A stretch of 64,000 nt of DNA from Streptomyces sp. ERV7 (GTDB lineage: Bacteria > Actinomycetota > Actinomycetes > Streptomycetales > Streptomycetaceae): assembly GCF_001653515.1 (NCBI RefSeq), contig NZ_LYOY01000029.1, positions 1,240,001 through 1,304,000 on the forward strand. The letters are read 5' to 3'. Below, piece by piece: positions 34,471 to 43,920 of the stretch (position 1 is the first letter of the stretch; the number at the start of each line of letters is the position of its first letter). Position numbers and translations under genes: made by a program. The notes under the pieces were generated by a model that worked only from the letters and a program-made list of their open reading frames with translations, made no database searches and had not been told where the DNA came from.

Positions 34471-35643
34471 CTACGACCGCCCCCCGAGGCCACTCAATAC
34501 TGCCTCGGCCCGCTCCTGGGACCGGTCGGTGACCGGTACGTCCGGAGTGATGCCCTTCCCGTCGACGCCGTGGCCCGCCGGGGTGCGGTAGTGGCCGACG
34601 GTCAGCTCGGCCACCGAGCCGTCGGGGAGATCGGTCGGCATCTGGACCGAGCCCTTGCCGAAGGTGCGCGAGCCGACCGTGACGGCGCGGCCCCGGTCCT
34701 GGAGGGCGCCGGTCAGCAGCTCGGCCGCGCTCATGGTGCCGCTGTCGACCAGGACGACCAGGGGGCGGGCGGTGTCGCCGGCCCGCTCCGCGTACAGCGC
34801 GCGCTGGCGGCCGTGCACGTCGTACGTGGCGACCAGGCCGCCGTCGAGGAAGGCGGAGGCGGCCGAGGCGGCCTCGGTGACCAGGCCGCCGGTGTTGCCC
34901 CGCAGGTCGAGGAGGACCCCGGCGCCGCCGGGGGCCGCCCGGACGGCCTTGCGCACCCGCTCGCCGGAGCCCTTGGTGAAGGCCGCCACCTTGATCATCA
35001 CGTCGCCGCCGGACAGCTTGCTCACGGTGACGGTCTCGGTGGTGAGCTCGGCCCGCCGCAGCGACTCGCTCCAGGTCCGCCCGGCCCGGTCCAGGCCGAG
35101 CACGACCCGGCTGCCCGGGGTGGCCCCGTCGCCGCGCAGCAGGGCGACGACCTCGGTGACCGGCAGGGTGTCCAGGGCCCGGCCGTCGATCGTACGGAGC
35201 CGGTCCCCCGCCCTGATCCCGGCGCGGGCGGCCGGGCCGCCGGGCTGGAGGCGGGTCACCTCGACACGGCCGGAGGCGGTGCGCCGGGCCCAGAGGCCGA
35301 CGCCCGTGTACCGGCCGTCGAGGGCGTCCTCGAACTGCTCGTACGCGCTCTGGTCGTACACCGCGCCCCAGCGGTCGCCGCTGCGGCTGACGGCCTCGGC
35401 GGCCGCCTCCGTGCCCGACTTGCCGTCCGCCACCGCGTCCGCCGCAGCCCGGGCCACGTCCGCGCCGCGGTCGCCGAACCCGGCGGCGGAGGCGGGCAGC
35501 GCGTGCAGCGGGGCGCGGCGCTCCTCGGCCTGCGGCAGCGCGCCGGTCACCGCGGCGGTCGCCAGGACCGAGACGAAGACCAATGTCAGAGTCGCCCCGC
35601 GGCGCACTCCGCGGGACCTGGGACAGCCGTCCGGACCTGACAT
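34471..35643 (-). CDS. S41-family C-terminal processing peptidase, 390 aa
   Basis: An N-terminal membrane anchor or signal (about 16-38) precedes a PDZ domain (about 112-190) and the S41 protease domain (about 200-385). The catalytic Ser305 (DSGTMSAAELL) and Lys330 (SRTFGKGSVQ) are both present. It acts outside the membrane on the C-terminal ends of substrate proteins. It lies 18 bp upstream of smpB and downstream of ftsX on the same strand. ATG 35643 has no clear ribosome site, so translation may start on a leaderless or weakly initiated message. Confidence 0.9.
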   Translation of the reverse strand: MSGPDGCPRSRGVRRGATLTLVFVSVLATAAVTGALPQAEERRAPLHALPASAAGFGDRGADVARAAADAVADGKSGTEAAAEAVSRSGDRWGAVYDQSAYEQFEDALDGRYTGVGLWARRTASGRVEVTRLQPGGPAARAGIRAGDRLRTIDGRALDTLPVTEVVALLRGDGATPGSRVVLGLDRAGRTWSESLRRAELTTETVTVSKLSGGDVMIKVAAFTKGSGERVRKAVRAAPGGAGVLLDLRGNTGGLVTEAASAASAFLDGGLVATYDVHGRQRALYAERAGDTARPLVVLVDSGTMSAAELLTGALQDRGRAVTVGSRTFGKGSVQMPTDLPDGSVAELTVGHYRTPAGHGVDGKGITPDVPVTDRSQERAEAVLSGLGGRS

Positions 35644-35667
35644 GGCGTCGAGTCTAGGACAACGCGA

Positions 35668-35701
35668 GGGCGCCGCAGGGGCTGTTGCTCCTACGGCGCC
35701 C
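35668..35701 (-). terminator. Terminator-like hairpin after ftsX
   Basis: A 12-bp stem with one mismatch (35668-35679 and 35690-35701) and a 10-nt loop, 32 bp past the ftsX stop on the minus strand. It separates the ftsEX transcript from the protease and smpB genes. Confidence 0.6.
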
Positions 35702-35732
35702 GGGGCGCATCTCACACAGGGAAGAGCCCGCG

Positions 35733-36650
35733 TCACACCTTCAGGTACTTGCGCAGCGCGAAGAACGCGGCGAGAGAGGGCATCAGCACGCTCGCCGCGA
35801 GCACCAGCGGCAGCTTGGCCAGGACCGCGTCCCAGCCGATGAAGTTGATCAGGTTGAGCTTGTGCGACAGGTCGAGACCGTGGTCGATCATGAAGTAGCG
35901 GCCGACGATCAGCATCCCGGAGGCGGCGATGCCGCCGAGCACTCCGGCGAAGGCGGCCTCCATGATGAACGGCGCCTGGATGTAGAAGCTCGACGCACCC
36001 ACCAGGCGCATGATCCCCGTCTCGCGCCGTCGGCTGAACGCGGAGACCCGGACCGTGTTGACGATCAGCATCAGCGCCACGACCAGCATCACCGCCATGA
36101 CCAGGACCGCGGCCACGTTCATGCCGCCGAGCAGGCTGAACAGGTTCTCCAGGATGCCCTTCTGGTCCTGGACGGACTGCACGCCGTCGCGCCCGGCGAA
36201 GGCGGTGGCGACCACCTTGAACTTCTCCGGGTCCTTGAGCTTGACCCGGAACGACTCCTGCATCTGGTCCGGCGTGATCGAACCGGCCATCGGAGAGTCG
36301 CCGAACTGCTCCTTGTAGTGCTTGAACGCCTCGTCGGCCGACTCGTAGGTGACCGTCTGGACGATGTCCAGCTTCTTCAGGTCGCCCTCGATGTCCTTCT
36401 TCTGCTGGGCCGTGACGGCGCCCTTGGAGCACTTGGCGACGGACTCGGCGTCGGCCTTGTTGCAGAGGAAGATCGAGACGTTGACCTTGTCGTACCAGTA
36501 GCCCTTCATGTTGTTGACCTGGTCCCGCATCAGCAGGGACCCGCCGAACAGGGCCAGGGACAGGGCCACCGAGACGATGACGGCGAACGTCATGGTCAGG
36601 TTGCGGCGGAGACCGACGCCGATCTCCGAGAGTACGAACTGCGCGCGCAT
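35733..36650 (-). CDS. ftsX: Cell division ABC transporter permease FtsX, 305 aa
   Basis: Four membrane helices: one near the N-terminus (about 20-42) and three after residue 175, with a large outer loop between (about 43-170) that contains two Cys (Cys63, Cys74). The motif RRRETGIMRLVGAS (about 210-223) is the FtsX/MacB-type coupling helix. With FtsE it activates peptidoglycan hydrolases at division or during hyphal growth. ATG 36650 lies 57 bp after the ftsE stop. Confidence 0.95.
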   Translation of the reverse strand: MRAQFVLSEIGVGLRRNLTMTFAVIVSVALSLALFGGSLLMRDQVNNMKGYWYDKVNVSIFLCNKADAESVAKCSKGAVTAQQKKDIEGDLKKLDIVQTVTYESADEAFKHYKEQFGDSPMAGSITPDQMQESFRVKLKDPEKFKVVATAFAGRDGVQSVQDQKGILENLFSLLGGMNVAAVLVMAVMLVVALMLIVNTVRVSAFSRRRETGIMRLVGASSFYIQAPFIMEAAFAGVLGGIAASGMLIVGRYFMIDHGLDLSHKLNLINFIGWDAVLAKLPLVLAASVLMPSLAAFFALRKYLKV

Positions 36651-36707
36651 GGCGACTGGTTAAGCCTTTCCGTGCTTGTCGTGCTTCCGAGCTCGATGCT
36701 CAGCGCA

Positions 36708-37397
36708 TCAGTGCTGGTAGCCGTAGACGCCGCGCGCCTGGTCACGTACGAGACGGCCCTTTTCGAGCTCGATTACCCGCTTGCGCATCTGGTCGACGAT
36801 GTTCTGGTCGTGGGTCGCCATGATCACGGTCGTCCCGGTCCGGTTGATCCGGTCCAGGAGCTTCATGATGCCGACCGAGGTCTGCGGGTCCAGGTTGCCG
36901 GTCGGCTCGTCCGCGATCAGCAGCATCGGCCGGTTGACGAAGGCCCGCGCGATGGCGACGCGCTGCTGCTCACCGCCGGAGAGCTCACCGGGGCGCCGGT
37001 CCTCCTTGCCGCCGAGCCCGACGAGGTCGAGCACCTGGGGCACGGCCTTCCTGATCTCCCCGCGCGGCTTGCCGATGACCTCCTGGGCGAAGGCGACGTT
37101 CTCGGCCACGGTCTTGTTGGGGAGCAGACGGAAGTCCTGGAAGACGGTCCCGAGCTGGCGCCGCATGTGCGGCACCTTCCAGTTGGAGAGCCGGGCCAGG
37201 TCCTTGCCGAGCACGTGCACCTGCCCATGGCTGGCGCGCTCCTCGCGCAGGATGAGTCGCAGGAAGGTCGACTTCCCGGAGCCGGACGAACCGACGAGGA
37301 AGACGAACTCACCCTTCTCGATGTCGAGGGAGACGTCCCGCAGAGCGGGATGGCTCTGCTTGGGATAGGTCTTGGAGACGTTGTCGAATCGGATCAC
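36708..37397 (-). CDS. ftsE: Cell division ATP-binding protein FtsE, 229 aa
   Basis: Complete ABC ATPase: Walker A GSSGSGKS (36-43), Q-loop in [17 protein letters not shown], signature [14 protein letters not shown], Walker [13 protein letters not shown] and the switch His in MATHDQ. GTG 37397 ([11 protein letters not shown]) gives the standard family length. It couples ATP hydrolysis to FtsX across the membrane. It starts the ftsE-ftsX operon. Confidence 0.95.
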   Translation of the reverse strand: MIRFDNVSKTYPKQSHPALRDVSLDIEKGEFVFLVGSSGSGKSTFLRLILREERASHGQVHVLGKDLARLSNWKVPHMRRQLGTVFQDFRLLPNKTVAENVAFAQEVIGKPRGEIRKAVPQVLDLVGLGGKEDRRPGELSGGEQQRVAIARAFVNRPMLLIADEPTGNLDPQTSVGIMKLLDRINRTGTTVIMATHDQNIVDQMRKRVIELEKGRLVRDQARGVYGYQH

Positions 37398-37666
37398 GGT
37401 GCACCACGGTCGCCGGGAATAGGTGTGCGTGACACTACGCGAACCCGCCTGGGCCGTGCAGGCACCGTCCGGAGATGTTCCGGGGATGCGCCTTATGTCC
37501 TGTTGACGGGGGCCCCTGGCCCCCCTCACGGGGGCAGAATCCGGCGGGGCGCGCCGAAACGCGCGCGAGCTGGCACAGTGGTAGGGGGAACGGTTGCGTT
37601 TCCCTGAGCGTTGTGCGGAGCAGTAGGTGCATACAGCGGCTCCGCCGCGCGGGAGGAGGAAAGCGC

Positions 37667-37858
37667 ATGACCTACGACCGATTGGTGTGCGCGAACTGCG
37701 CGGCGCCGGTCAGCGAGGGCCGTTGCCCCGTCTGCCGGGCCAACCGCGAGCGGCTGCAGCAGGAAGGCCCCTGGGGCGGCCTGAGCCCGGCGGCGCTGGT
37801 GACGCTGCTGGTGATCCTGGTGGCCGCGGTGGCGCTGCTGGCCCACCAGACCGTGTAA
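37667..37858 (+). CDS. Small zinc-ribbon membrane protein, 63 aa
   Basis: N-terminal CANC and CPVC pairs 8 residues apart (about residues 8-24) can bind one zinc. A single membrane helix occupies about residues 42-60 ([18 protein letters not shown]). ATG 37667 has GGAGGA 7-8 nt upstream. It is divergent from ftsE and ends just before a strong hairpin. Its function is unknown; its place next to ftsE is conserved in Streptomyces as I recall. Confidence 0.85.
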   Translation: MTYDRLVCANCAAPVSEGRCPVCRANRERLQQEGPWGGLSPAALVTLLVILVAAVALLAHQTV

Positions 37859-37880
37859 CGAGGCTTGACGGCTTTACGCG

Positions 37881-37919
37881 AGTGGGGCCCGGGACGCGCA
37901 TCGCGTCCCGGGCCCCACT
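37881..37919. terminator. Very strong bidirectional terminator
   Basis: A perfect 18-bp stem (37881-37898 with 37902-37919) with a 3-nt loop, 22 bp after the small membrane protein and 76 bp after the convergent LAXTG protein gene. Confidence 0.9.
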
Positions 37920-37995
37920 TTCGCACTGCGCGGCGACTACTGTCCGTGTCGCTCACGCGACGGCATGCCTATGTCACCGATGTCGCTGATGTCGC

Positions 37996-39107
37996 TCAGG
38001 CGACGTTGCGGCCGCCGACCAGGCGCGGCATGAAGCGGAAGCCGATGCCGCCGGCGATCATCGTCGCGGCGCCGAGCAGCAGGAAGGTGGTCTCGCCCGC
38101 ACCGGTCTCGGCGAGCTCGTCCTTGGCCTTGCCCTGCTCGACCGGCTTGGAGCCACCGCTGTCCGGGGTGGTGTTGTCCGGGCAGCTGGCCCCGTCGAGG
38201 GAGACGGTGCAGGTACCGGAGCCGCCGGTGCTGCCACCGGTGCTGGTGGAGCCGCCGGTGGCGGAGGAACCGCCGGTGGAGGACGAGCCGCCGGTGGAGC
38301 TGCCGCCGGTGGCGGACGAGCCGCCGGTCGACGAGCCGCCCGTGGTGGACGAACCGCCGGTGGACGAGCTGCCACCGGTCGTCGAGGAGCCGCCCGTGGT
38401 GCTGCTGCCGCCCGTGGAGGACGAACCACCCGTGGTGGACGAGCCGCCGGTGGACGAGGAACCGCCCGTGGTGGACGAGCCGCCGGTGGAGGACGAACCG
38501 CCGGTGGACGAGCTGCCACCGGTCGAGGAGGAACCGCCCGTGGTGCTGGAGCCGCCCGTGGAGGACGAGCCACCGGTGGACGAGGAACCGCCCGTGGAGG
38601 ACGAACCGCCCGTGTCGGCGCCGCCGATGCCACCGGTCGACGAGCTGCCGCCCGTGGACGAGCTGCCACCCGTGCTGCTGCTGCCGCCGGTGGACGAACC
38701 ACCGGTCGACGAGGTGTCGCCGGTGGTGCTGGAGCCGCCCGTGGAGGACGAACCACCGGTGGAGGAGGAACCGCCCGTGGAGGAACCGCCCGTGGAGGAG
38801 GAACCGCCCGTGGAGGAACCGCCCGTGGAGGAGGAACCGCCCGTGTCGGCGCCGCCGATGCCACCGACCGTGCCGGTTCGGCGCCGCCGATGCCACCGAC
38901 CGTGCCGGTGCCGCCGTCCGACTCGCCCTGGACGCCCAGACCGACGTCCACACCGCTCTTGTCGACCTCGGCCTTGGCGCTGATGCCGCCGATGTTGACG
39001 TCGACACCGGCGGCCTGGGCCGCACCCGCAGCGGTCAGGGACGCGCCTGCCGCGATCACCGCACCCGCGGCTATCCGTGCAACGCGGACCCGCGTCATTT
39101 TCGTCAT
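37996..39107 (-). CDS. Gly-Ser-Thr-rich surface protein with LAXTG sortase signal; frame broken by a duplication
   Basis: ATG 39107 starts a signal peptide (1-33, cut after AQA) and a segment AGVDVNIGGISAKAEVDKSG. The other end, in another frame, reads DELAETGAGETTFLLLGAATMIAGG then basic residues: a LAXTG motif, hydrophobic helix and positive tail, as recognised by Streptomyces class E sortases. Between them about 220 residues are degenerate repeats of GGSS with ST, TT or AT linkers, probably a flexible wall stalk. The two frames are joined at a 32-bp tandem duplication (38846-38909); removing one copy restores a single frame. As read, translation would miss the anchor. Confidence 0.8.
38846..38909. 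repeat. Exact 32-bp tandem duplication inside the LAXTG gene
   Basis: Positions 38846-38877 and 38878-38909 are identical. Because 32 is not a multiple of three, the second copy shifts the reading frame. One copy encodes part of TGTVGGIGGAD in the correct frame. Confidence 0.93.
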
Positions 39108-39326
39108 CTGCCTGCTACCCCCAGTAGCTCAATCGTCATGGAGCACCGCCCGGGGGCCGCGGGACTGGGGGATCCGATTCCGTCGCCCCCGTCACACGCG
39201 CCCCGGAAATACGCATGCCGCGCGTCACCCTTCCGCACTCCCGAGAATGGAGTCAAGGCCGTTGCGTACGGAATGCCCGTATTAGTGTGACTTGCCCGTC
39301 GTACGGGATTGCGACTGTGACGTAAA

Positions 39327-39361
39327 AAGGGAACTACCGCTCATTGAACGGCAGTTCCCTT
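39327..39361 (-). terminator. Intrinsic terminator of prfB
   Basis: A 13-bp stem with one mismatch (39327-39339 and 39349-39361), a 9-nt loop and a run of five T on the minus strand, 29 bp after the prfB stop. It is a textbook terminator, unusual for this GC-rich genome. Confidence 0.9.
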
Positions 39362-39389
39362 GTCGACAAAGCCCCGAAAAGGCGGTCGG

Positions 39390-40496
39390 TTACTTCTCCT
39401 GCTGCTTGCGCCAGCGAATTCCCGCTTCCAGGAATCCGTCGATCTCGCCGTCCAGCACGGACTGCGGGTTGCCGACCTCGAACTCGGTGCGCAGGTCCTT
39501 GACCATCTGGTACGGGTGCAGGACGTACGAACGCATCTGGTTGCCCCAGGAGCTGCCGCCGTCGCCCTTCAGGGCGTCCATCCTGGCGCGCTCCTCCTGG
39601 CGCTGGCGCTCCAGGAGCTTGGCCTGGAGGACGTTCATGGCGCTCGCCTTGTTCTGGATCTGGGAGCGCTCGTTCTGGCAGGAGACGACGATGCCGGTCG
39701 GGAGGTGCGTGATCCGGACCGCGGAGTCGGTCGTGTTGACGCCCTGGCCGCCGGGGCCCGAGGCGCGGTACACGTCCACACGCAGCTCGGACTCGTCGAT
39801 CTCGACGTGGTCGGACGACTCGACGACCGGGAGGATCTCGACGCCCGCGAACGACGTCTGGCGGCGGCCCTGGTTGTCGAAGGGCGAGATGCGCACCAGG
39901 CGGTGCGTGCCCTGCTCGACGGAGAGCGTTCCGTACGCGTACGGCGCCTTGACGACGAAGGTGGTCGACTTGATGCCGGCCTCTTCCGCGTACGACGTCT
40001 CGTAGACCTCGGTCGAGTAGCCGTGGCGCTCGGCCCAGCGCAGGTACATGCGCTGCAGGCGCTCCGCGAAGTCGGAGGCGTCGACGCCGCCGGCCTCGGC
40101 GCGGATGTTGACCAGCGCCTCGCGCTCGTCGTACTCGCCGGACAGGAGGGTGCGGACCTCCATCTCGTCCAGCGCCTTGCGCACGGAGACCAGCTCGGCC
40201 TCCGCCTCCGCGAGGGTGTCCGCGTCGTCCATCTCCTCGGCGAGCTCGAAGAGCACGCTGAGGTCGTCGATCCGGCCGCGCAGCGCCTCGGTCTTGCGGA
40301 CCTCGGCCTGGAGGTGCGAAAGCTTGCTCGTGATCTTCTGGGCGGCCTCCGGGTCGTCCCACAGGGACGGCGCGGCGGCCTGCTCCTCAAGCACGGCAAT
40401 GTCTGCCCTCAGCTTGTCGAGGTCCAGGACGGCCTCGATCGACCCCATGGTCGAGGAGAGGGACTTCAGCTCTTCGGATACATCGACGACTGCCAC
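39390..40496 (-). CDS. prfB: Peptide chain release factor 2, 368 aa
   Basis: Class I release factor. The GGQ motif is in [16 protein letters not shown] (about residue 250), and the codon-recognition tripeptide SPF in [12 protein letters not shown] marks RF2 (UGA and UAA) as opposed to RF1. There is no in-frame UGA autoregulatory frameshift near residue 25, in keeping with other actinobacteria. GTG 40496 ([13 protein letters not shown]) gives the normal length. The gene upstream ends 68 bp away with the tail that I assign to pkaB. Confidence 0.95.
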   Translation of the reverse strand: MAVVDVSEELKSLSSTMGSIEAVLDLDKLRADIAVLEEQAAAPSLWDDPEAAQKITSKLSHLQAEVRKTEALRGRIDDLSVLFELAEEMDDADTLAEAEAELVSVRKALDEMEVRTLLSGEYDEREALVNIRAEAGGVDASDFAERLQRMYLRWAERHGYSTEVYETSYAEEAGIKSTTFVVKAPYAYGTLSVEQGTHRLVRISPFDNQGRRQTSFAGVEILPVVESSDHVEIDESELRVDVYRASGPGGQGVNTTDSAVRITHLPTGIVVSCQNERSQIQNKASAMNVLQAKLLERQRQEERARMDALKGDGGSSWGNQMRSYVLHPYQMVKDLRTEFEVGNPQSVLDGEIDGFLEAGIRWRKQQEK

Positions 40497-40564
40497 GGGT
40501 CCAGCGTAACGGCTGTGCGCAAGGACGTTTCCCCCGCGCCGTGCCACGGCCGCGCGGCCCGTGT

Positions 40565-41758
40565 CTACGGGGGCCCCGGCGCCGAGTGCTTGGAGTCCTG
40601 CGGGGGCTTGTCGTCGTCGCCGGAGGTGGCGAGCCAGCCGCCGACGGCCACCGCCGCCGTCAGCGCCACCGCCGAGGCGCCCAGGATCAGCCGGCGTCTG
40701 CGCAGCTGGTCCGCGCGATGGCGGGCCGAGCCGGGGCGCGGGGTGCCCGCCGGGCCGTCCTCCACCCACCGCGCCGCCGCCTCCAGGTTGAACCGGCCCG
40801 CCGTCCACGCCCCGGACCGCAGTGCCCGCGCGACCCCTTCCCCGTACCGAGGGGGGACGCTCAGGAAGCCCACCGTCAGGCCCGGTGCCAGCCGCTTCGA
40901 CAGGCTGTCCACCAACAGGGTCCGCTCCGGCGCGTACGCCGCCAGCGGCGCGGGCGTGTCGGCGGCGGCCAGGAAGGCCCACGTCGTGTCCTCCACCGCC
41001 GCCAGGCCCAACTCCCGCACCATCGACGCCAGTTCCTCGCGCCGAGCCCCCGGCATCGTCAGCGACAGCGGATTGTGCAGCGTCGGCTGGACGTACACCG
41101 CGCTCAGCGGCGTACGCCGGTGGGCCGCCTCCAGCGCCGACGGCAGCATCCCCGACCCGTCCGTCCCGATCCCCACCAAGGTGATCCCCAGCCGCTCCGC
41201 CACCGCCTTGACCAGCGGATACGTCAGCTCCTCCACCCCCACCCGGCCCCCCGGCCGGGCCAGCGCCGACAGGGCGGCCGCGATGGCCTGGCGGCCGTTG
41301 CCCGCGAAGAGCAGCCGGTCCGGGTCCGGGCGCCAGCCGGGGCGGGCCAGCACCCGGGCCGCCGCCGCCCGGGCCCCGGGCGTGCCGTCCGCCGCCGCCG
41401 GGCGGGTCGCCTCCAGGAGGACGTCCGGGCGGGCCAGACCCGTGAGAGCGCGGGCCATCAGCTCCGACTGGCCGTCCGCGACCGGGTAGTTGAGCTCCAG
41501 GTTCACCGGCGTGCGCCCGCTGTCCTCCGCGAGCACCGACCCCGGGTGCGGCGGCGCCGCCCGGACGAACGTGCCGCGCCCGACCTCCCCCACCACCAGG
41601 CCCCGGCGCACCAGCTCCCCGTACGCCCGGATCGCCGTGGAGACCGCCACCCGGTGGCGGCGCGCGAACGTCCGCTGCGGCGGCAGCCGGTCGCCCGGCC
41701 GCAGCCTCCCGTCGGCTATCGCCTTGGCGACCCCGTCGGCCAGCCGTAGGTAGTCCAT
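40565..41758 (-). CDS. MocR-type GntR regulator, truncated and fused to a foreign membrane tail, 397 aa
   Basis: Residues 1-66 are a GntR winged helix ([35 protein letters not shown]); about 85-334 form a type I aminotransferase fold with the PLP lysine Lys288 in [10 protein letters not shown]. The small C-terminal domain expected of MocR proteins is missing. After RWVEDG (about residue 335) the sequence becomes [12 protein letters not shown], a membrane helix (about 356-376) and an acidic/Pro tail, resembling the end of a membrane-anchored kinase. ATG 41758 is preceded by GGGGG; the longer frame is only a 9-bp repeat. It is divergent from a hydrolase gene that it probably regulates, if still active. 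Confidence 0.78.
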   Translation of the reverse strand: MDYLRLADGVAKAIADGRLRPGDRLPPQRTFARRHRVAVSTAIRAYGELVRRGLVVGEVGRGTFVRAAPPHPGSVLAEDSGRTPVNLELNYPVADGQSELMARALTGLARPDVLLEATRPAAADGTPGARAAAARVLARPGWRPDPDRLLFAGNGRQAIAAALSALARPGGRVGVEELTYPLVKAVAERLGITLVGIGTDGSGMLPSALEAAHRRTPLSAVYVQPTLHNPLSLTMPGARREELASMVRELGLAAVEDTTWAFLAAADTPAPLAAYAPERTLLVDSLSKRLAPGLTVGFLSVPPRYGEGVARALRSGAWTAGRFNLEAAARWVEDGPAGTPRPGSARHRADQLRRRRLILGASAVALTAAVAVGGWLATSGDDDKPPQDSKHSAPGPP

Positions 41759-41773
41759 CCCCGCCCCCTGAAG

Positions 41774-41818
41774 ACCGCGCACACCGCGCACACCGCGCAC
41801 ACCGCGCACACCGCTCAC
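41774..41818. repeat. 9-bp tandem repeat, five copies
   Basis: Unit accgcgcac at 41774, 41783, 41792 and 41801, with a fifth variant accgctcac at 41810-41818. It fills the untranslated leader of the MocR gene and abuts its operator-like repeats. Confidence 0.92.
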
Positions 41819-41852
41819 ATTGCACCGAGAGCAAAGATCTTATTGCACCGAG
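41819..41852. promoter_or_regulatory. Candidate MocR operator: direct repeat attgcaccgag
   Basis: The 11-mer attgcaccgag occurs at 41819-41829 and 41842-41852, 23 bp apart. Direct repeats about two helix turns apart are the usual binding sites of MocR regulators. They lie between the divergent MocR and hydrolase genes. Confidence 0.55.
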
Positions 41853-41878
41853 CAGTTGGGCCCGCCTAGCCTCCTGAC

Positions 41879-42634
41879 ATGCCCACCACCTACACCGACC
41901 GGGGCACGGGCGACGCCCTGCTCCTGGTCCACGGCCACCCCTTCGACCGCACGATGTGGGACCCCCAGATCGAGGAGTTCGCGCGGACCCACCGGGTCGT
42001 CGCCCCCGATCTGCGCGGCTACGGCAGCGCGCCCGTCACCCCCGGCACCACCCTCCTCTCCGACTTCGCGCAGGACGTCCTGGCGCTCGCCGACCGGCTC
42101 GGCATCGAGCGCTTCACCCTCGGCGGGCTCTCCATGGGCGGCCAGATCGTCATGGAGTGCTACCGCCTCTTCCCCGAGCGGATCAGCGCTCTCGTCCTCG
42201 CGGACACCTTCCCCGCCGCCGAGACGGCGGACGGGCGCACCGCCCGCCGCGAGATGGCCGACCGGCTGGTGCGCGAGGGCATGAAGCCGTACGCGGACGA
42301 GGTCCTGGAGAAGATGGTGGCGCCGTACGCGGACCCGGACGTGAAGGCGCACGTCCTCCGGATGATGACCGCGACCGACCCCGAGGGCGCCGCCGCCGCG
42401 CTGCGCGGGCGCGCCGAGCGGCCCGACTACCGCGAGCTGCTCACCACCGTCACCGTCCCGACGCTGGTCGTGGTGGGCCGCGACGACACGTACACCCCGG
42501 TCGCGGACGCCGAGGCGATGCACACCGCGATCCCCGGATCGACCCTGGTGGTCGTGGAGGCGGCGGCCCATCTGCCCAACCTGGAGCGGCCGGAGGAGTT
42601 CAACGCGGCCCTGCGCGCCCATCTGACGGGCTGA
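41879..42634 (+). CDS. Alpha/beta-hydrolase fold protein, 251 aa
   Basis: Triad residues are visible: nucleophile Ser in GLSMGG (about residue 93), Asp in GRDDTYTP (about 203) and His in AAAHLPNLE (about 231). [13 protein letters not shown] supplies the oxyanion region. Length is normal for the family. ATG 41879 has no Shine-Dalgarno sequence, so it may be leaderless. It is divergent from the MocR-type gene, whose operator-like repeats lie 26-60 bp upstream. Substrate unknown (esterase, lactonase or haloperoxidase-like). Confidence 0.88.
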   Translation: MPTTYTDRGTGDALLLVHGHPFDRTMWDPQIEEFARTHRVVAPDLRGYGSAPVTPGTTLLSDFAQDVLALADRLGIERFTLGGLSMGGQIVMECYRLFPERISALVLADTFPAAETADGRTARREMADRLVREGMKPYADEVLEKMVAPYADPDVKAHVLRMMTATDPEGAAAALRGRAERPDYRELLTTVTVPTLVVVGRDDTYTPVADAEAMHTAIPGSTLVVVEAAAHLPNLERPEEFNAALRAHLTG

Positions 42635-42671
42635 CCTCACCGCACACCGGCCGCCGACGACGGATACTTCA

Positions 42672-42735
42672 GATCTGTACGGGCGAAGACCTGTACGGAT
42701 GAAGACCTGTGCGGGCGTAGACCTGTACGGCCGCG
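42672..42735. repeat. 16-bp tandem repeat, four imperfect copies
   Basis: Copies at 42672, 42688, 42704 and 42720 share the pattern ga(c/t)ctgt(a/g)cgg followed by a variable end. They occupy most of the 143-bp gap between the hydrolase and the endonuclease-like gene. Confidence 0.88.
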
Positions 42736-42777
42736 CCGTCGAACCCGTCGCATCCGTCGATCGACCGGGAGGGTCCC

Positions 42778-43806
42778 TTGGACGCCCTTGGCACCGCACC
42801 GCCCTGGCCCGCGACGGACGCGGCGGCGGGCCCGCCCGGCGAGCGCGGGCACCCGTGGCGCCGGGCGAGTGCGGTCCTGGGCGGTCTGGTCCTCGCCGGG
42901 GTCAGCGCGGTCGTCGGATGCCGGGTGGCGGACTCCGACGGGATCACCCCCGTGCCGCAGCTGCTCGCCTTCCTGCCGTGGCTCCTCGTGCCGGGCGGCG
43001 CCGGGCTCGTGCTGACGGCGTTCGGGCGGTGGCGGACCGGGATGGCCTGGGCGCTCGTCGTCCTGGCGGTCACCGGCTGGTACACCCAGCCGTACGGCGC
43101 CGAGATCACCCGCCCGCACGGCCGCCCCCTCGGCCAGCTGCGCGTTCTCACCTCCAACACCGAATTCGGCTGGGCGACGGACGACTTGATCGCGGCCGTG
43201 CGGCGCGAGAAGCCGGACGTCGTGTTCGTCCAGGAGTGCGCGTTCGTCTGCGCGGACGCGCTGGAGCAGCGGGTGGCGAAGGCGGACTACCCGTACCGCG
43301 AGGTCGTACGCGAGGACGGCTCGGCCGGGTCCTCGATCCTCAGCAAGTACCCGCTCACCCACGCCCCCGCGATCCCCTCCGCGATGGCCATGCCGGGTGC
43401 GGTGGCGCGGATCGCGGGCCGGGACGTACGCCTCCAGCTCGCGCACCCCGAGCCCCCGCTGCCGGGCCGGGAGGCCGGCTGGCGGCGGGAGCTGGGCCGG
43501 GTGCGGGACTTCGCCGCGTCGGCGAAGGGCGGGGCCGTGATCGTCGCCGGGGACTTCAACGCCACCCAGGACCACGCGGCCTTCCGCGCGGTCCTCAAGG
43601 CGGGCGCCCTGCACGACAGCGCCCGGCTCGCGGGAAGGTCGCGTACGTACTCGTGGCCCGCCGACCGCGCCACGCCCTTCCGCACCCAGATCGACCATGT
43701 ACTGGTCAGCGGTGACGACTTCACGGTCAGGTCGGCGCACTTCCTGACCCTGCGCGGCACCGACCACCGGGCGCTGGTCGTCGATCTCGAACTGTTCGAG
43801 GGGTAG
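42778..43806 (+). CDS. Endonuclease/exonuclease/phosphatase-family membrane protein, 342 aa
   Basis: Three predicted membrane helices in the first 105 residues (around 30-48, 60-80, 85-103) are followed by an EEP domain (about 118-340): SNTEFGW near the start, VFVQE with the metal-binding Glu, VAGDFNAT and TDHRALVVDL with the catalytic His. TTG 42778 is chosen because GGGAGG lies 5 nt upstream. The domain probably faces outwards and may cleave phosphodiesters of nucleic acids or lipids. It lies inside the block that splits pkaB. Confidence 0.85.
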   Translation: MDALGTAPPWPATDAAAGPPGERGHPWRRASAVLGGLVLAGVSAVVGCRVADSDGITPVPQLLAFLPWLLVPGGAGLVLTAFGRWRTGMAWALVVLAVTGWYTQPYGAEITRPHGRPLGQLRVLTSNTEFGWATDDLIAAVRREKPDVVFVQECAFVCADALEQRVAKADYPYREVVREDGSAGSSILSKYPLTHAPAIPSAMAMPGAVARIAGRDVRLQLAHPEPPLPGREAGWRRELGRVRDFAASAKGGAVIVAGDFNATQDHAAFRAVLKAGALHDSARLAGRSRTYSWPADRATPFRTQIDHVLVSGDDFTVRSAHFLTLRGTDHRALVVDLELFEG

Positions 43807-43920
43807 CGGGACCCCACTTCCCGGGGGGCGGGTCCCGGGGTGCGGGCGGCGCGCTCCTGGGTGAGGATCGGACCGTCCGGAAGGCGGGTTGCAGGGGGGC
43901 CGAGCAGGAGGCGTACGCGT

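Noticed and set aside
37865..38983. Plus-strand frame rich in PPVEDEPPV repeats
   Set aside because: It is the exact antisense of the Gly-Ser-Thr stalk of the LAXTG protein, whose signal peptide and sortase motif show the true coding strand.
39390..41834. Single long protein joining MocR region and prfB
   Set aside because: The upstream part is an out-of-frame shadow of the MocR gene; RF2 length and the GTG start at 40496 are normal.
42672..42735. CRISPR array
   Set aside because: 16-bp units abut without spacers and no cas genes are present. The same applies to the 9-bp, 15-bp and 62-bp repeats.
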